The notes beneath the pieces were generated by a model. That model was not told the DNA's origin and did no database searches. It saw nothing but the letters and a program-made list of their open reading frames with translations. The position numbers were made by a program, and so were the translations under genes. From Saprospiraceae bacterium (GTDB lineage: Bacteria > Bacteroidota > Bacteroidia > Chitinophagales > Saprospiraceae), in contig JADKBS010000001.1 of assembly GCA_016714985.1 (NCBI GenBank), positions 515,001 to 579,000 on the forward strand: a stretch of 64,000 nucleotides of DNA, written 5' to 3'. Within the stretch, counting starts at the first letter, position 1. Each line of letters starts with the position of its first letter. Below, piece after piece: positions 42,558-51,025 of the stretch.

Positions 42558-43445
42558 ATGGCGATTTATTCTATCAGTGATTTAGAAAAGCTATCCGGCA
42601 TCAAGAGCCATACGATACGGATATGGGAGCAGCGCTACGGCATACTTCGGCCCAAGCGTACGGATACCAATATCCGTTTTTATGAGGATGAAGACCTGCA
42701 ACAATTGCTCAATGTGGCCCTGCTCAACCGCCACGGTTTTCGCATTTCCAAAATCGCCGAAATGACAAGGGAAGACCTTGCGGAGCAGGTGAGCCAGGTT
42801 TCCAATTTTAAGTTTGAGTTGGATGCACAGTTGGACGTGCTCACGCTGGCGGTCATCGAGATGGACGAAATCAAGTTCTCCCGCATTTTCGACAACCACG
42901 TGGAGCAGTTGGGCTTCGAGCGGGCCATGTTGGAGGTGGTGTATCCTTTCATGGAAAAATTGAGCCTGCTCTGGCTGACGGGTTCCATCAAGCCCGTGCA
43001 AGAGAACTTTATCACGCAACTCATTCGCAACAAGCTCATTGCAGCCATCGAAAAGGAACCGCTCGTGAGCGACCGCAAAGCCCCCAAGTTCGTGCTTTAC
43101 CTGCCTAAGGACGAGCAGCAGGAACTCAGCATCCTCTTTATGCAACTGCTCATTAAGCGCCGGGGCTTCCAAGTGGTGAACCTCGGGGCCAACCTCGCCC
43201 TCGTTGACCTCAAGGACGCCTGCGATATCCACCGCCCCAACTACGTCTTCACAGTGCTCTCCGAAACCTTCAACCGGGAGCCGCTCCAGCGATACCTCGC
43301 CAACCTACGTGCCGCCGTGCCTGGCAGCCAGCTCCTGCTCACGGGCTACCTCATGGCCTCCCAGCATACGGCCAATTTGGAGAATACGACCATCTTGCCA
43401 AGCCTTGATGATACCTTACAATTTTTGGAGGGGTTGAAACAATAG
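42558..43445 (+). CDS. MerR-family regulator with degenerate B12-binding domain
   Basis: 295 aa. The N-terminal MerR helix-turn-helix (YSISDLEKLSGIKSHTIRIWEQRYG) is followed by a helical B12-binding-2-like domain and a C-terminal Rossmann-like cobalamin-binding domain, as in CarH/LitR light-responsive repressors. In the block that normally has the cobalt-ligand His (D-E-Q-H-E-L), this protein reads DEQQELS, so the ligand is missing and B12 or light sensing is doubtful. The ATG at 42558 follows an out-of-family leader. Target genes are not evident. Confidence 0.85.
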   Translation: MAIYSISDLEKLSGIKSHTIRIWEQRYGILRPKRTDTNIRFYEDEDLQQLLNVALLNRHGFRISKIAEMTREDLAEQVSQVSNFKFELDAQLDVLTLAVIEMDEIKFSRIFDNHVEQLGFERAMLEVVYPFMEKLSLLWLTGSIKPVQENFITQLIRNKLIAAIEKEPLVSDRKAPKFVLYLPKDEQQELSILFMQLLIKRRGFQVVNLGANLALVDLKDACDIHRPNYVFTVLSETFNREPLQRYLANLRAAVPGSQLLLTGYLMASQHTANLENTTILPSLDDTLQFLEGLKQ

Positions 43446-43561
43446 TTTCACTTTAGAACACTGTCTGCTTGGGGTTCCACAAAAATTGTCAAAGCGCCTT
43501 ATTTTTCATCTTCCGCGCTATTTTGGCTTAACCGACCATAGAAATTGGCAAATAACCAAAC

Positions 43562-43598
43562 AAAAAAGGCTTCGTCCGTTGAGGACGAAGCCTTTTTC
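43562..43598. terminator. Bidirectional rho-independent terminator
   Basis: AAAAAAGGCTTCGTCC pairs with GGACGAAGCCTTTTT between convergent genes. Confidence 0.9.
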
Positions 43599-43618
43599 AT
43601 GGTCGTGAATTGTTTGGC

Positions 43619-46360
43619 TTACTTCACCAGTTCAAACTTGAACTTCACCCTTTCCAAGATAGGCGCATCGAACTCAGGGTCAATATTTTTCAAGAAAATA
43701 TCCACATCGCTGTCGCCGCTCTCGTCCTTTTTGTTGCTGTCAAAGATGACCTTCACCCAGCTTTTCTCGCCGGGCTTCACGAGGCTGGGGCCAAGTTCGT
43801 AGGAGGTGCATTCGCATACGCTCACGAGGTCAATATCGGCGGCGGTGTCGCCCATGTTGGTGAAATAGAAGGTATATTCCCGCACCTCGCCTTTTTTGAG
43901 GGCACCCATGTCGTGTACGCGGGTGTCGAATTTCAAAACAGGCAAGCCCTTCAATTCTTTCTTGCCGTAGAGCGAAGACAATTTGTCAATGATGATGCTG
44001 TCTTTTTTTGTTTCGGCTGGCAATTTGAAGGGAGCCGTTTTAACGCTGTCACCGCCACCGGGCGAATTGCCACCGTTGCGGTTGTTGCGGTTGGGCTGCT
44101 GACGGCGGTTGTTGGGTGCTTGCTGCTTCGGGTCTTTTTTCGGGTCAACTTTCGGTGCGTTCGGATCCACCTTGCGGTTGCCAATTTGGATGAGTTGCTC
44201 CTCCTCAATGGTGATGCTCGTCGGGCCGGACAGGATTTTGAACTCCGTGCGGCGGTTCAGTTGGTGCGCGGCCTCGAACTTCACGCTGTCTGGCAGCAGG
44301 GCATTGATGTATGCTTCCGTCAGCACTTCGCCCACTTTCAGGTAAGGGAACTTGCCGTTGCTTTTGGCATCCACCGTCTTGGGCTGGGTTTCGCCATAGC
44401 CCTTCGCTTCTATGCGGGTACGAGGTATGCCCTTGTTCGTCAGCCATCGGCGGGCAGATTCGGCACGGCGCTGCGATAGGTTTTTGTTGAACTCGTCGCC
44501 GCCCCTTGCATCCGTGTGCGAAGATAGCTCGATGACCATGTCGGGGTACCTGTTCATAAGGTCGTAAATCACCTGAAGGTCGCCCTCTGCCGGAAGAAGG
44601 ATTTTGTCGTCGTTGAAATCATATAGGATGTTCTCCAGCACGAAAGGCTCGTTGCGCACAATCTTCTTGGTGATGCGGCCCGGTTTTAGGTTCAGCTTTT
44701 CGGTATAGGTTTTTGAATCGAAAAGGCCGAGCGTGGTGAGGCGGACGGTGTCGTTGGAGTAGTTTTCCGCGGAGGCGATGATCATGTAGTTGCGGTCAAG
44801 CTCCATCATGTTTTCGTACTTGTCGAGGGTCTTGGTGTCCAGCACCTTTGGGGTTCCTCCCTGCATTTCCACGAACTCGAAAGTGACGCCCGTGAGCGGC
44901 TCCTTCGTCTCGGCATCGAAGGCTGTGGCCACCACGTTTGCCTCGATTTTCTTCAAAATCACGTTGTAGATATCGTTGCAGCAGGTCTTGCTGTGTACGC
45001 TGCGGCTACCTTCCGAGGGGCGGTTGCTGGCAAGCACGCCCGTGTAGCCCTCTTTGTCGAGCATGAAATAGAGGTCGTCCACGCTGGAGTTGTAGCCTTT
45101 GCCCATGTTGTTGACCTTGCTCCACATCGTGCCGTTCCAAGTGCTCATGAAAATATCATAGCCGCCGAGGCCGGGATGCCCGTCAGAACTGAAATAGAGC
45201 ACTCCGTCCCTGTAAAAAGGCGTTTCTTCGTTGCCGATGGAATTGATTTTCGGGCCGAGGTTCACGGGGTCGCCATATTGTCCGGCACCTTTATAGGTAG
45301 CGTAGTAAATGTCGAAGCCACCTTGACCGCCTTCCATGTCAGAAACAAAGAAAAGCACTTCCCTTCCAAAAAGCTCGCCTACGCAGGGCGACTTGGCGAT
45401 ATAGTTGCCGTTCACACCCTTTAGCTCATTACCGGCAGCCCAACTTCCATCTTTGCCTTCGCTCATGTAAATCTTTGCCTCTTTGAGGATGTGGCCGTCC
45501 ACGAGTTCCCGATTGAAGAACATGCGTTTTCCATCGGGCGAGATGGAATTGTTCACGTTGAAGAAATCAACCCGGTTCACGTTCTCATCGAGGGCAGTGG
45601 GCTTTCCCCAACCCTTTTCCGATTTGGAGGATTTGTAAATCTTGGAGAATGGCTCGCCGCCACCTTCGTCATCTTTTTTCAGGCCGAGGTCAACCTTAAC
45701 CTTGTCATCGCCCTCGCCTTCTTTACCACCGCCTTTGCCATCCTCGGCCTTGGGCTTGTCGTTTACTTCGATGATGTCGTTGCCGACCAAGGCAGCGAAA
45801 TAAATCTCCTTGTTGTCGGCGCTGAGGAAGGGGCTGTACTCCGAGTTTTTACCGTTGATTTCCTTGCCGCCGTGCGTGATGCTAAGGCCGTCCTGTGACT
45901 TGGTCACTTTGGCAAACTCACAGCCGATTTTTTCCAAATCGGTCAGTTCCCTCCGAACGGGGTCAGTGGCCGTTTCCAAGTATTTGTTGAATTCAATGAT
46001 GGCCTCGTCGTACTTCTCCATCATCTTCAAGGAGCGGGCATACTCGAAGCGCTTTTCGGCGTATTCGGATACCTTTTTGTTCTTCTTGGTGGGCTTGAGG
46101 GCACGAGCGTACCACTTCTCAGCCTTGTTGTAGTCACGGAGCATATAGCTCAGGTCGGCTATTTTGATGACGAGTTCTATGTCCTTTGACTCCTCGTAGG
46201 CTTTCTCGTACCATTCGAGTGCCCGGTAGTAGTCTTTTTTCTCCATCTGCTCCTCCGCCGTGTTTATCATCATGGCGTAGGTAGGGCGGTTGAGCGGCTG
46301 ACCCATTGCGGCGAAGCCGCAAAAAAGCAGAAGCGTTGCTATAAGGATATGATTTTTCAT
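43619..46360 (-). CDS. OmpA-family protein with TPR, PD40 and DUF1573 parts
   Basis: 913 aa, envelope protein. Signal peptide from ATG 46360; TPR-like helices to about residue 125; PD40/WD40-like propeller (YSPFLSADNKEIYF, SISPDGKRMFF, FYRDGVLYFSSDGHPGLGGYDIF) to about 480; a CarboxypepD/CnaB-like beta domain; an OmpA peptidoglycan-binding domain (ILYDFNDDKILLPAEG, ELSSHTDARGGDEFN, LSQRRAESARRWL) to about 690; a Gln/Asn/Pro-rich linker; and a C-terminal DUF1573 domain (KFDTRVHDMGALKKGEV). Together with the porP/sprF gene directly behind it, this is the usual PorE-like or gliding-associated pair. The DUF1573 tail is unusual. Confidence 0.85.
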   Translation of the reverse strand: MKNHILIATLLLFCGFAAMGQPLNRPTYAMMINTAEEQMEKKDYYRALEWYEKAYEESKDIELVIKIADLSYMLRDYNKAEKWYARALKPTKKNKKVSEYAEKRFEYARSLKMMEKYDEAIIEFNKYLETATDPVRRELTDLEKIGCEFAKVTKSQDGLSITHGGKEINGKNSEYSPFLSADNKEIYFAALVGNDIIEVNDKPKAEDGKGGGKEGEGDDKVKVDLGLKKDDEGGGEPFSKIYKSSKSEKGWGKPTALDENVNRVDFFNVNNSISPDGKRMFFNRELVDGHILKEAKIYMSEGKDGSWAAGNELKGVNGNYIAKSPCVGELFGREVLFFVSDMEGGQGGFDIYYATYKGAGQYGDPVNLGPKINSIGNEETPFYRDGVLYFSSDGHPGLGGYDIFMSTWNGTMWSKVNNMGKGYNSSVDDLYFMLDKEGYTGVLASNRPSEGSRSVHSKTCCNDIYNVILKKIEANVVATAFDAETKEPLTGVTFEFVEMQGGTPKVLDTKTLDKYENMMELDRNYMIIASAENYSNDTVRLTTLGLFDSKTYTEKLNLKPGRITKKIVRNEPFVLENILYDFNDDKILLPAEGDLQVIYDLMNRYPDMVIELSSHTDARGGDEFNKNLSQRRAESARRWLTNKGIPRTRIEAKGYGETQPKTVDAKSNGKFPYLKVGEVLTEAYINALLPDSVKFEAAHQLNRRTEFKILSGPTSITIEEEQLIQIGNRKVDPNAPKVDPKKDPKQQAPNNRRQQPNRNNRNGGNSPGGGDSVKTAPFKLPAETKKDSIIIDKLSSLYGKKELKGLPVLKFDTRVHDMGALKKGEVREYTFYFTNMGDTAADIDLVSVCECTSYELGPSLVKPGEKSWVKVIFDSNKKDESGDSDVDIFLKNIDPEFDAPILERVKFKFELVK

Positions 46361-46474
46361 AATTTTTTTTGAATGCTTTTTTGTAGCCGCCAAACTTGTT
46401 TGACAGGCTAAACGAATGCTGTCAGTATTTTTTGGGTGTCGCTACCAAAACAGCCTACCAAATAAATTTGGTGG

Positions 46475-47567
46475 CTACAGGTGCGGGCAAAGGATAACGG
46501 GTTTCACCTTAGGTTTCTTGTAAACCTTGCCGAGATAAGAGGCTGCGATTTCAAAACCGCCCTGGCGCTTGTTCACGTCGGACAGTTGCGACAGCGTGAA
46601 ATCGTAACCAAGCTGCACTTTGATGTCCTTGTAGTCAAGGCCGAGCAGCAGTTGGGCAGAGTCGCCTACCCGGTAGCCGAGGCCGCCCAACACCTTGGTA
46701 TTGCTCTCCGGCTTGAGCCAGTAGCCGAGCCAAGCATGGGCCTGCACCTGGTTGGCCGGCCCCATATTGGAGTAATATAGCTCCGGTGTCAGCGTCACCT
46801 TCTTGCTCAGTTCCGTGTTGAGTTGTGCATGTACGTTGAGGCGCATGTTCAGGTCGTAGTCTTTGCCGCTGGCGTTGAAGTTGAAATCGGAGCCGGGCGT
46901 GGTAATATGCCGGGCAGAGACCCCAATATTGTAGTCGGTGGTCTTGTTCACCTTCGATTTGAGCAACAAGCCGATGTTCACGTCCGAGAAGTCTTTTTTC
47001 TTTTCGGAATTGCCTTGGTTGCCACCGCCTCCTCCGCCGCCGCCTTGCAAGAATACATTGTCGGTTGTTTCGTTGCTGGCGGTTGGGTCTTGCACAAATT
47101 GAGGGCAACCAAGTCGCCGGGTTGAAGCCTTTCAAATTGCCAATGGTCCTATTCACTTTGCCCCATTGCACGCCAAGTGTGAGCACGTTTTTGCTTTTTT
47201 TGTCGAGGGAGAGGTGGAAGGCACCCGTCAGTTGCCCAGCCGTCGTCCTCAGTTCGCCATCGCCCACTTGGTCCCTGAAAATCAGGATGCCCACGCCAAT
47301 CCAATGCCGCTTGCCAATCATCAGGATGGGGGCATCGCCATAGAGGGCGGGGGTGGAGTAGGCCGACTTGCCGATGGCCGTGCGGGCTTGGTCGCGGTAA
47401 ATGCCGCCGATACGGAACGTACCCTCGTAAGCCCCTGCGAAGGCAGGGTTGATGTGGAGGGGGTTCATGTAGAACAGCGTGTTGTGCAGGTCTTGGGACC
47501 AAAGCTGGCCAAAGCTGACAAGCGTGACAATTAAGGGTAAAATTGTTTTTGTAAAGCTCATTTTCAT
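46475..47567 (-). CDS. PorP/SprF family T9SS membrane protein, frameshifted
   Basis: Outer membrane protein of the PorP/SprF family, linked to type IX secretion and gliding adhesin export. Signal peptide from ATG 47567, then the hallmark NPLHINPAFAGAYEG and a barrel (LGYWLKPESNTKVLGGLGYRVGDS, KDIKVQLGYDFTLSQL). The frame breaks once near 47095-47115, after GFNPATWL; the downstream frame continues with FVQDPTASN to 46475. A run of eight Gly codons lies at about 47018-47044. Frame restored, the protein has about 363 aa. Upstream of the OmpA-DUF1573 gene in the same operon. Confidence 0.85.
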
Positions 47568-47821
47568 AAAAATTTGTACGGATTTGAGGGCCGTGTGCCG
47601 AAAGGCCGAAAGATAGAATTTCTTCTTCAAACAGAGGTAGAAGCCACTGCAACTTAGCCGTTAATCCATTTGCTAATCTTTAATTTAATGGCCGTTTTGC
47701 ACGGCGAGTGACAGTTTCATGGTTTCATGGTCGCACTGTTTCATGGTTGCATGGTTGATAAGACAGTGCTAAAAATCGGAAAGGGTTGCAGCCCTTGTGA
47801 TTTTCTTCACATCTTGGTCGT
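47568..47821. repeat. Gap with ATGGTTTCATGG word repeat
   Basis: GTTTCATGGTTTCATGGTCG and GTTTCATGGTTGCATGG at 47713-47758; no gene seen in the gap. Confidence 0.55.
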
Positions 47822-48757
47822 TCATACAACGGAAATGCCCTTTTGGGCAAGTTTGCGGCCAATTTTGGAGCAGGGCCTGCACGTCAAGTCCGGCACTTCA
47901 AAACTGGTATTTTTATCGGCGTTGGCTTCGCCAAAATAGGGATACATGCCAAGGGCAGGCATCGTGTTGCCCCATATAGACAATATCCGCTTCTGGAAGG
48001 CTGCCGCTATGTGCATCATGCCCGTGTCGTGCGTGATGACCAAAGCTGCACCCCTTAGTACAGCCGCCGATTCTTGCAACGTGAGTTTGCCGCAAAGGTT
48101 GGTTACATGGCCACCTGATTTTGCTGCAATTTGCTCACCTTCCCCAGCTTCCGCTTTGCCACCCAGCAAAACGATGGTTTGGCCGATGGCCGTGCAAATT
48201 TCAATGATTTTAGCAGTTGGCAGGCGCTTGGTTTGGTATTGGGCACCGATGGCGAAAGTAATGTAGGGGGATTGCGGATTGGGGATTGCAGATTGCGGAT
48301 TGCGGTACTGCGGACTCCAAAAATCCAAGCCCAGTCCGTCGTTTTTTACGCCCAATGGTTCGACTGCTCCCATGTAGCGGTCAACGAGGTGAACATTGGG
48401 CAAACGGTTGATTTTTAGGGCGGTCAACAGCCATTTTTCGATGTTCAGCTTATTGAAGGCCAGCCATTTGGGTTTGAAAAAAAGGCCGAGCCGCAGTTGA
48501 AGGGTACGCAGGTTTTTGTGCAGGTCCACCACGCAGTCATAGCCTTCGCTCCGCAATGCTGGCAGCACTTCGGACACGTTTTTTTCGATGGAAAATATCC
48601 GGTCAATATGCGGGTTTGCTTCGAGCAGCGGCAAGTACTGGCGCTTGGTGAGGTAGTGCAGTTCTACGCCAAGTTGCTGCTTGAGGCAGCGCACGACAGG
48701 CGTCGTCAGCACGATGTCGCCGATGGAGGAAAAGCGGATGACGAGGATTTTTTTCAA
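47822..48757 (-). CDS. Family 9 glycosyltransferase (heptosyltransferase-like)
   Basis: 311 aa. The N terminus ILVIRFSSIGDIVLTTPV and the C-terminal ITHDTGMMHIAAAF and NLCGKLTLQESAAVL are GT9 signatures of lipopolysaccharide heptosyltransferases; the sugar donor here is not known. An unusual segment at about residues 151-163 (YRNPQSAIPNPQS) is encoded by a CGGATTG word array (48270-48306) of the kind found in intergenic gaps; it keeps the frame and lies between the two Rossmann domains, so the enzyme may still work. Confidence 0.88.
   Translation of the reverse strand: MKKILVIRFSSIGDIVLTTPVVRCLKQQLGVELHYLTKRQYLPLLEANPHIDRIFSIEKNVSEVLPALRSEGYDCVVDLHKNLRTLQLRLGLFFKPKWLAFNKLNIEKWLLTALKINRLPNVHLVDRYMGAVEPLGVKNDGLGLDFWSPQYRNPQSAIPNPQSPYITFAIGAQYQTKRLPTAKIIEICTAIGQTIVLLGGKAEAGEGEQIAAKSGGHVTNLCGKLTLQESAAVLRGAALVITHDTGMMHIAAAFQKRILSIWGNTMPALGMYPYFGEANADKNTSFEVPDLTCRPCSKIGRKLAQKGISVV
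48270..48306. repeat. CGGATT word array inside the glycosyltransferase gene
   Basis: GATTGCGGATTGGGGATTGC followed by AGATTGCGGATTGCGG, kept in frame. Same word as at 34005, 35108, 35671 and 54935. Confidence 0.75.
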
Positions 48758-48839
48758 GGGAAGGGAAAAACTGGGAAGGGAAATCGGGGTCAGGAGCTAA
48801 ACAGCATCATCAATAGGCCGCCGTGTTTTGTTCGGCTTT

Positions 48840-49460
48840 TCAACCTTTTATTTCCCAAAGGTTGAAAACAAAGCCCGGCAGCACATCCTCGCCTGAAAGG
48901 GATTGCGTGAAGCCTTCCACGGCCTCATGTTCTCCATTGGCCCTGTATATCCATGCCCGTTCTTTTTTGGGGTCAATGAGCCAAGCAAGCCTTACGCCGT
49001 TTTCAATCCAAACTTCCTTCATTTTCTTTTTTGCTTTGGCGAGGCTGTCTGTCTCTGAAAGCACTTCGAGCACGAAATCTGGTACCACTTCAGCTATGCT
49101 GCGGCGCTCTTCCTCGCTCATCCCATTTATCTTTTCCATCGAAATCCAAGCACCATTGGCCTTGTGCTGCGAGCCATCAGGGAGGTTGAAAGAAGCAGAT
49201 GGGCTGACGGTCCTTCCGTAGGAATTGGTCTTTGACCAGTTGGCGAGTATCCTAAATGCTTCGCCTTCATAGTATGCGGAGTCGAAAGTCACAGGGGGGT
49301 GTATTGTGATGGTGCCATGTTTGTCCCGTTCAATCCTCAGGTCGATGTACCGTAGCACAAATCTGTTGAACTGCTCCTTGCTCATGCGGCTTTTGAACAC
49401 GAGCGGTTCAAGCCGGATGATTTCGTGTATGGGGCTGTCTGCAATTGCGGTTGCTGTCAT
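48840..49460 (-). CDS. Uma2 family (DUF820) PD-(D/E)XK protein
   Basis: 206 aa. The family core is visible: SPSASFNLPDGSQHKANGAWI, then VVPDFVLEVLSETDS with the E-V of the PD-(D/E)XK site, and a following K-rich helix, ending with GEDVLPGFVFNL. Uma2 proteins are predicted endonucleases of unknown role, often in many copies and sometimes linked to mobile DNA. It lies next to a group II intron remnant, which may be chance. Confidence 0.85.
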   Translation of the reverse strand: MTATAIADSPIHEIIRLEPLVFKSRMSKEQFNRFVLRYIDLRIERDKHGTITIHPPVTFDSAYYEGEAFRILANWSKTNSYGRTVSPSASFNLPDGSQHKANGAWISMEKINGMSEEERRSIAEVVPDFVLEVLSETDSLAKAKKKMKEVWIENGVRLAWLIDPKKERAWIYRANGEHEAVEGFTQSLSGEDVLPGFVFNLWEIKG

Positions 49461-49539
49461 TTTGATGGATGGTTTGAAAACTAAGTTTTGACAAATCTAC
49501 ATGATTTTCAAACCCTATTTATTTTTCTTCGCATGAAGA

Positions 49540-50072
49540 TAGCCACACAGGGTTTACCTTTCCGCTCTTTTCATGCCATACGGGGACTCCCGCAGCATAC
49601 AGGTCGTTTCCCGCAGCCCATTCTATCTGTCCCGCAGGGTCCATCTGGCTGTCCAACTGTTTTCTACCCTTTTCTATTGACTGTACTTCTCAAAAAAAAC
49701 TCCTCACCTCTAAGGATTTGACCCTTCGCTCCACCCCCGTTACAGGGGTTTCCTCATTACTGTGGCTTCGGCTGACTTTTGGACGTGGGCTTTGTTATGT
49801 CGGTTCGCTTGTCATTGCCTCGGCTTGCTCGTCCAGTATGTTAAACTCATACAACATCCGCTGTAACCAACATGATTTACTACTACTACGTCCAATCTTC
49901 GGGCTTCGCAGTCCAATGCCCGGTAACCCACAGTGTAAGCCTTGTTTCATGTTTCTCTTCGTTTGGTCACAGTTTTGTCGCCAATTTCCTTCGGGTCCCA
50001 CCTCACGATGAACACACTTGCTTTTGACTAGGGACTTTAACCCTCAAGTTGTATGGTATGCGTAGCGCGCAC
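49540..50072 (-). mobile_element. Group II intron remnant (class C-like 5' ribozyme part, no reverse transcriptase)
   Basis: Read on the minus strand, the segment starts GTGCGCGC at 50072, directly after the T tract of a terminator, then GGTTAAAGTCCCTAGTCAAAAGC, AATTGGCGACAAAACTGTGAC, CGAAGCCCGAAGATTGG, GAGCAAGCCGAGGCAATGAC and GGTCAGCCGAAGCC, all familiar from domain I to III of bacterial group II introns. Insertion after a terminator hairpin is the habit of class C introns. Neither a reverse transcriptase frame nor a domain V hairpin could be found before the Uma2 gene, so it is a truncated copy. The 3' limit is uncertain; the similarity is clear to about 49690 and probable to 49540. Confidence 0.75.
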
Positions 50073-50074
50073 AA

Positions 50075-50114
50075 AAAAACGCCATTCGGGAACATCCCCC
50101 AAATGGCGTTTTTT
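50075..50114 (-). terminator. Terminator of the porD operon, target of the group II intron
   Basis: Stem AAAACGCCATTTGGG / CGAATGGCGTTTTTTT read on the minus strand; the intron starts 2-3 bases after the T run. Confidence 0.85.
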
Positions 50115-50186
50115 GATTTTTGACGACTAACCTTAGCCATTATTTTTCCACCGCTCGTCATCTGGGCGATAAGCCGACTGCCAACG

Positions 50187-51023
50187 CTACTTCCCAATCC
50201 CCTGCCTATATTCCGACGCCCTCGTCGGGTCAATGCGCTCCATGACACGGGTAATGGTGCTCTTCTCCGTGACGGCGCCCCCTTTGTAAATCTCAATGAT
50301 TTCGTCCGATTTGGTATTGGCGAACACCTGCACGATCATGGAGTTCGGATACGTTCGGTTCACGCCTTCCAGGCTTTCGAGGGATTGGGTCATGACAGCA
50401 CGGGCCACGTTGGGGTCTTCCTGCATCGTGTCAAGCCCTTGGCGGTGGTAGTCGTATATCATTTGGCGGAAGGGCCGGAGCTTGGGCGACAGCATGCTCT
50501 CAATCAACCAGTAGCGGTTGCGGTTGTTCTCTGTGGAGCGCCAGCCCGACACGCTTGCAGCGACGTTGGGCGGTATGCGGTTCAACAAATCCCAAGCAGC
50601 TTGGAAATGCGGCTCGCCGCCCAGCGGCGAAAATGAATCATAATCGAGGCCGATGGCCATATAGGCATAAAAGGCCAAAATCGAAGTTAGGTTGTTGAGG
50701 TATGCAGTTTGGCTGTACTCCAATGGCTGGAACTGTTCGTAGGTGAACGTCACGTCCTTGTCTTGGTGCTTGAACAAAGGGGTTTCATAGTTGCTGGCAT
50801 ATACCGGGCGAATGCTCTGGCAGGACACATCGGCCTTGAAGGTGTTCGAAGAAAGCTCCTCTGAAATGGTGAAGACGATATCCATCCGGATGCGCTCCTC
50901 CTCATCATACACGTCGGTCGTCCATTTTTGGTTGTTCATGAACTCCTCTATGGCTTGCCGTAGCGTCTGGAACACGGCAGGGTCGGCAGTCTGTAGCTTA
51001 GGGGTGTTCATGGTGACCTTCAC
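50187..51023 (-). CDS. porD: Type IX secretion protein PorD (DUF4835)
   Basis: DUF4835 protein, named PorD in the type IX system. The mature part is normal: QELKVKVTMNTPKL, AIEEFMNNQKWT, a central GLDYDSFSPLGGEPHF and the C-terminal IIEIYKGG. The start is problematic. GTG at 51023 lies two bases after the coaBC stop, and upstream the same frame (ASTQAQELK) looks like the end of a signal peptide but meets a stop with no hydrophobic stretch before it. Either the signal peptide was lost or a sequencing error hides it. Last gene of the bamD operon. Confidence 0.85.
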   Translation of the reverse strand: MKVTMNTPKLQTADPAVFQTLRQAIEEFMNNQKWTTDVYDEEERIRMDIVFTISEELSSNTFKADVSCQSIRPVYASNYETPLFKHQDKDVTFTYEQFQPLEYSQTAYLNNLTSILAFYAYMAIGLDYDSFSPLGGEPHFQAAWDLLNRIPPNVAASVSGWRSTENNRNRYWLIESMLSPKLRPFRQMIYDYHRQGLDTMQEDPNVARAVMTQSLESLEGVNRTYPNSMIVQVFANTKSDEIIEIYKGGAVTEKSTITRVMERIDPTRASEYRQGIGK

Positions 51024-51025
51024 CT

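Noticed and set aside
49488..50011. Plus-strand small proteins of 77 and 97 residues between Uma2 and porD
   Set aside because: The bases belong to the group II intron remnant on the other strand, and the products resemble no protein family.
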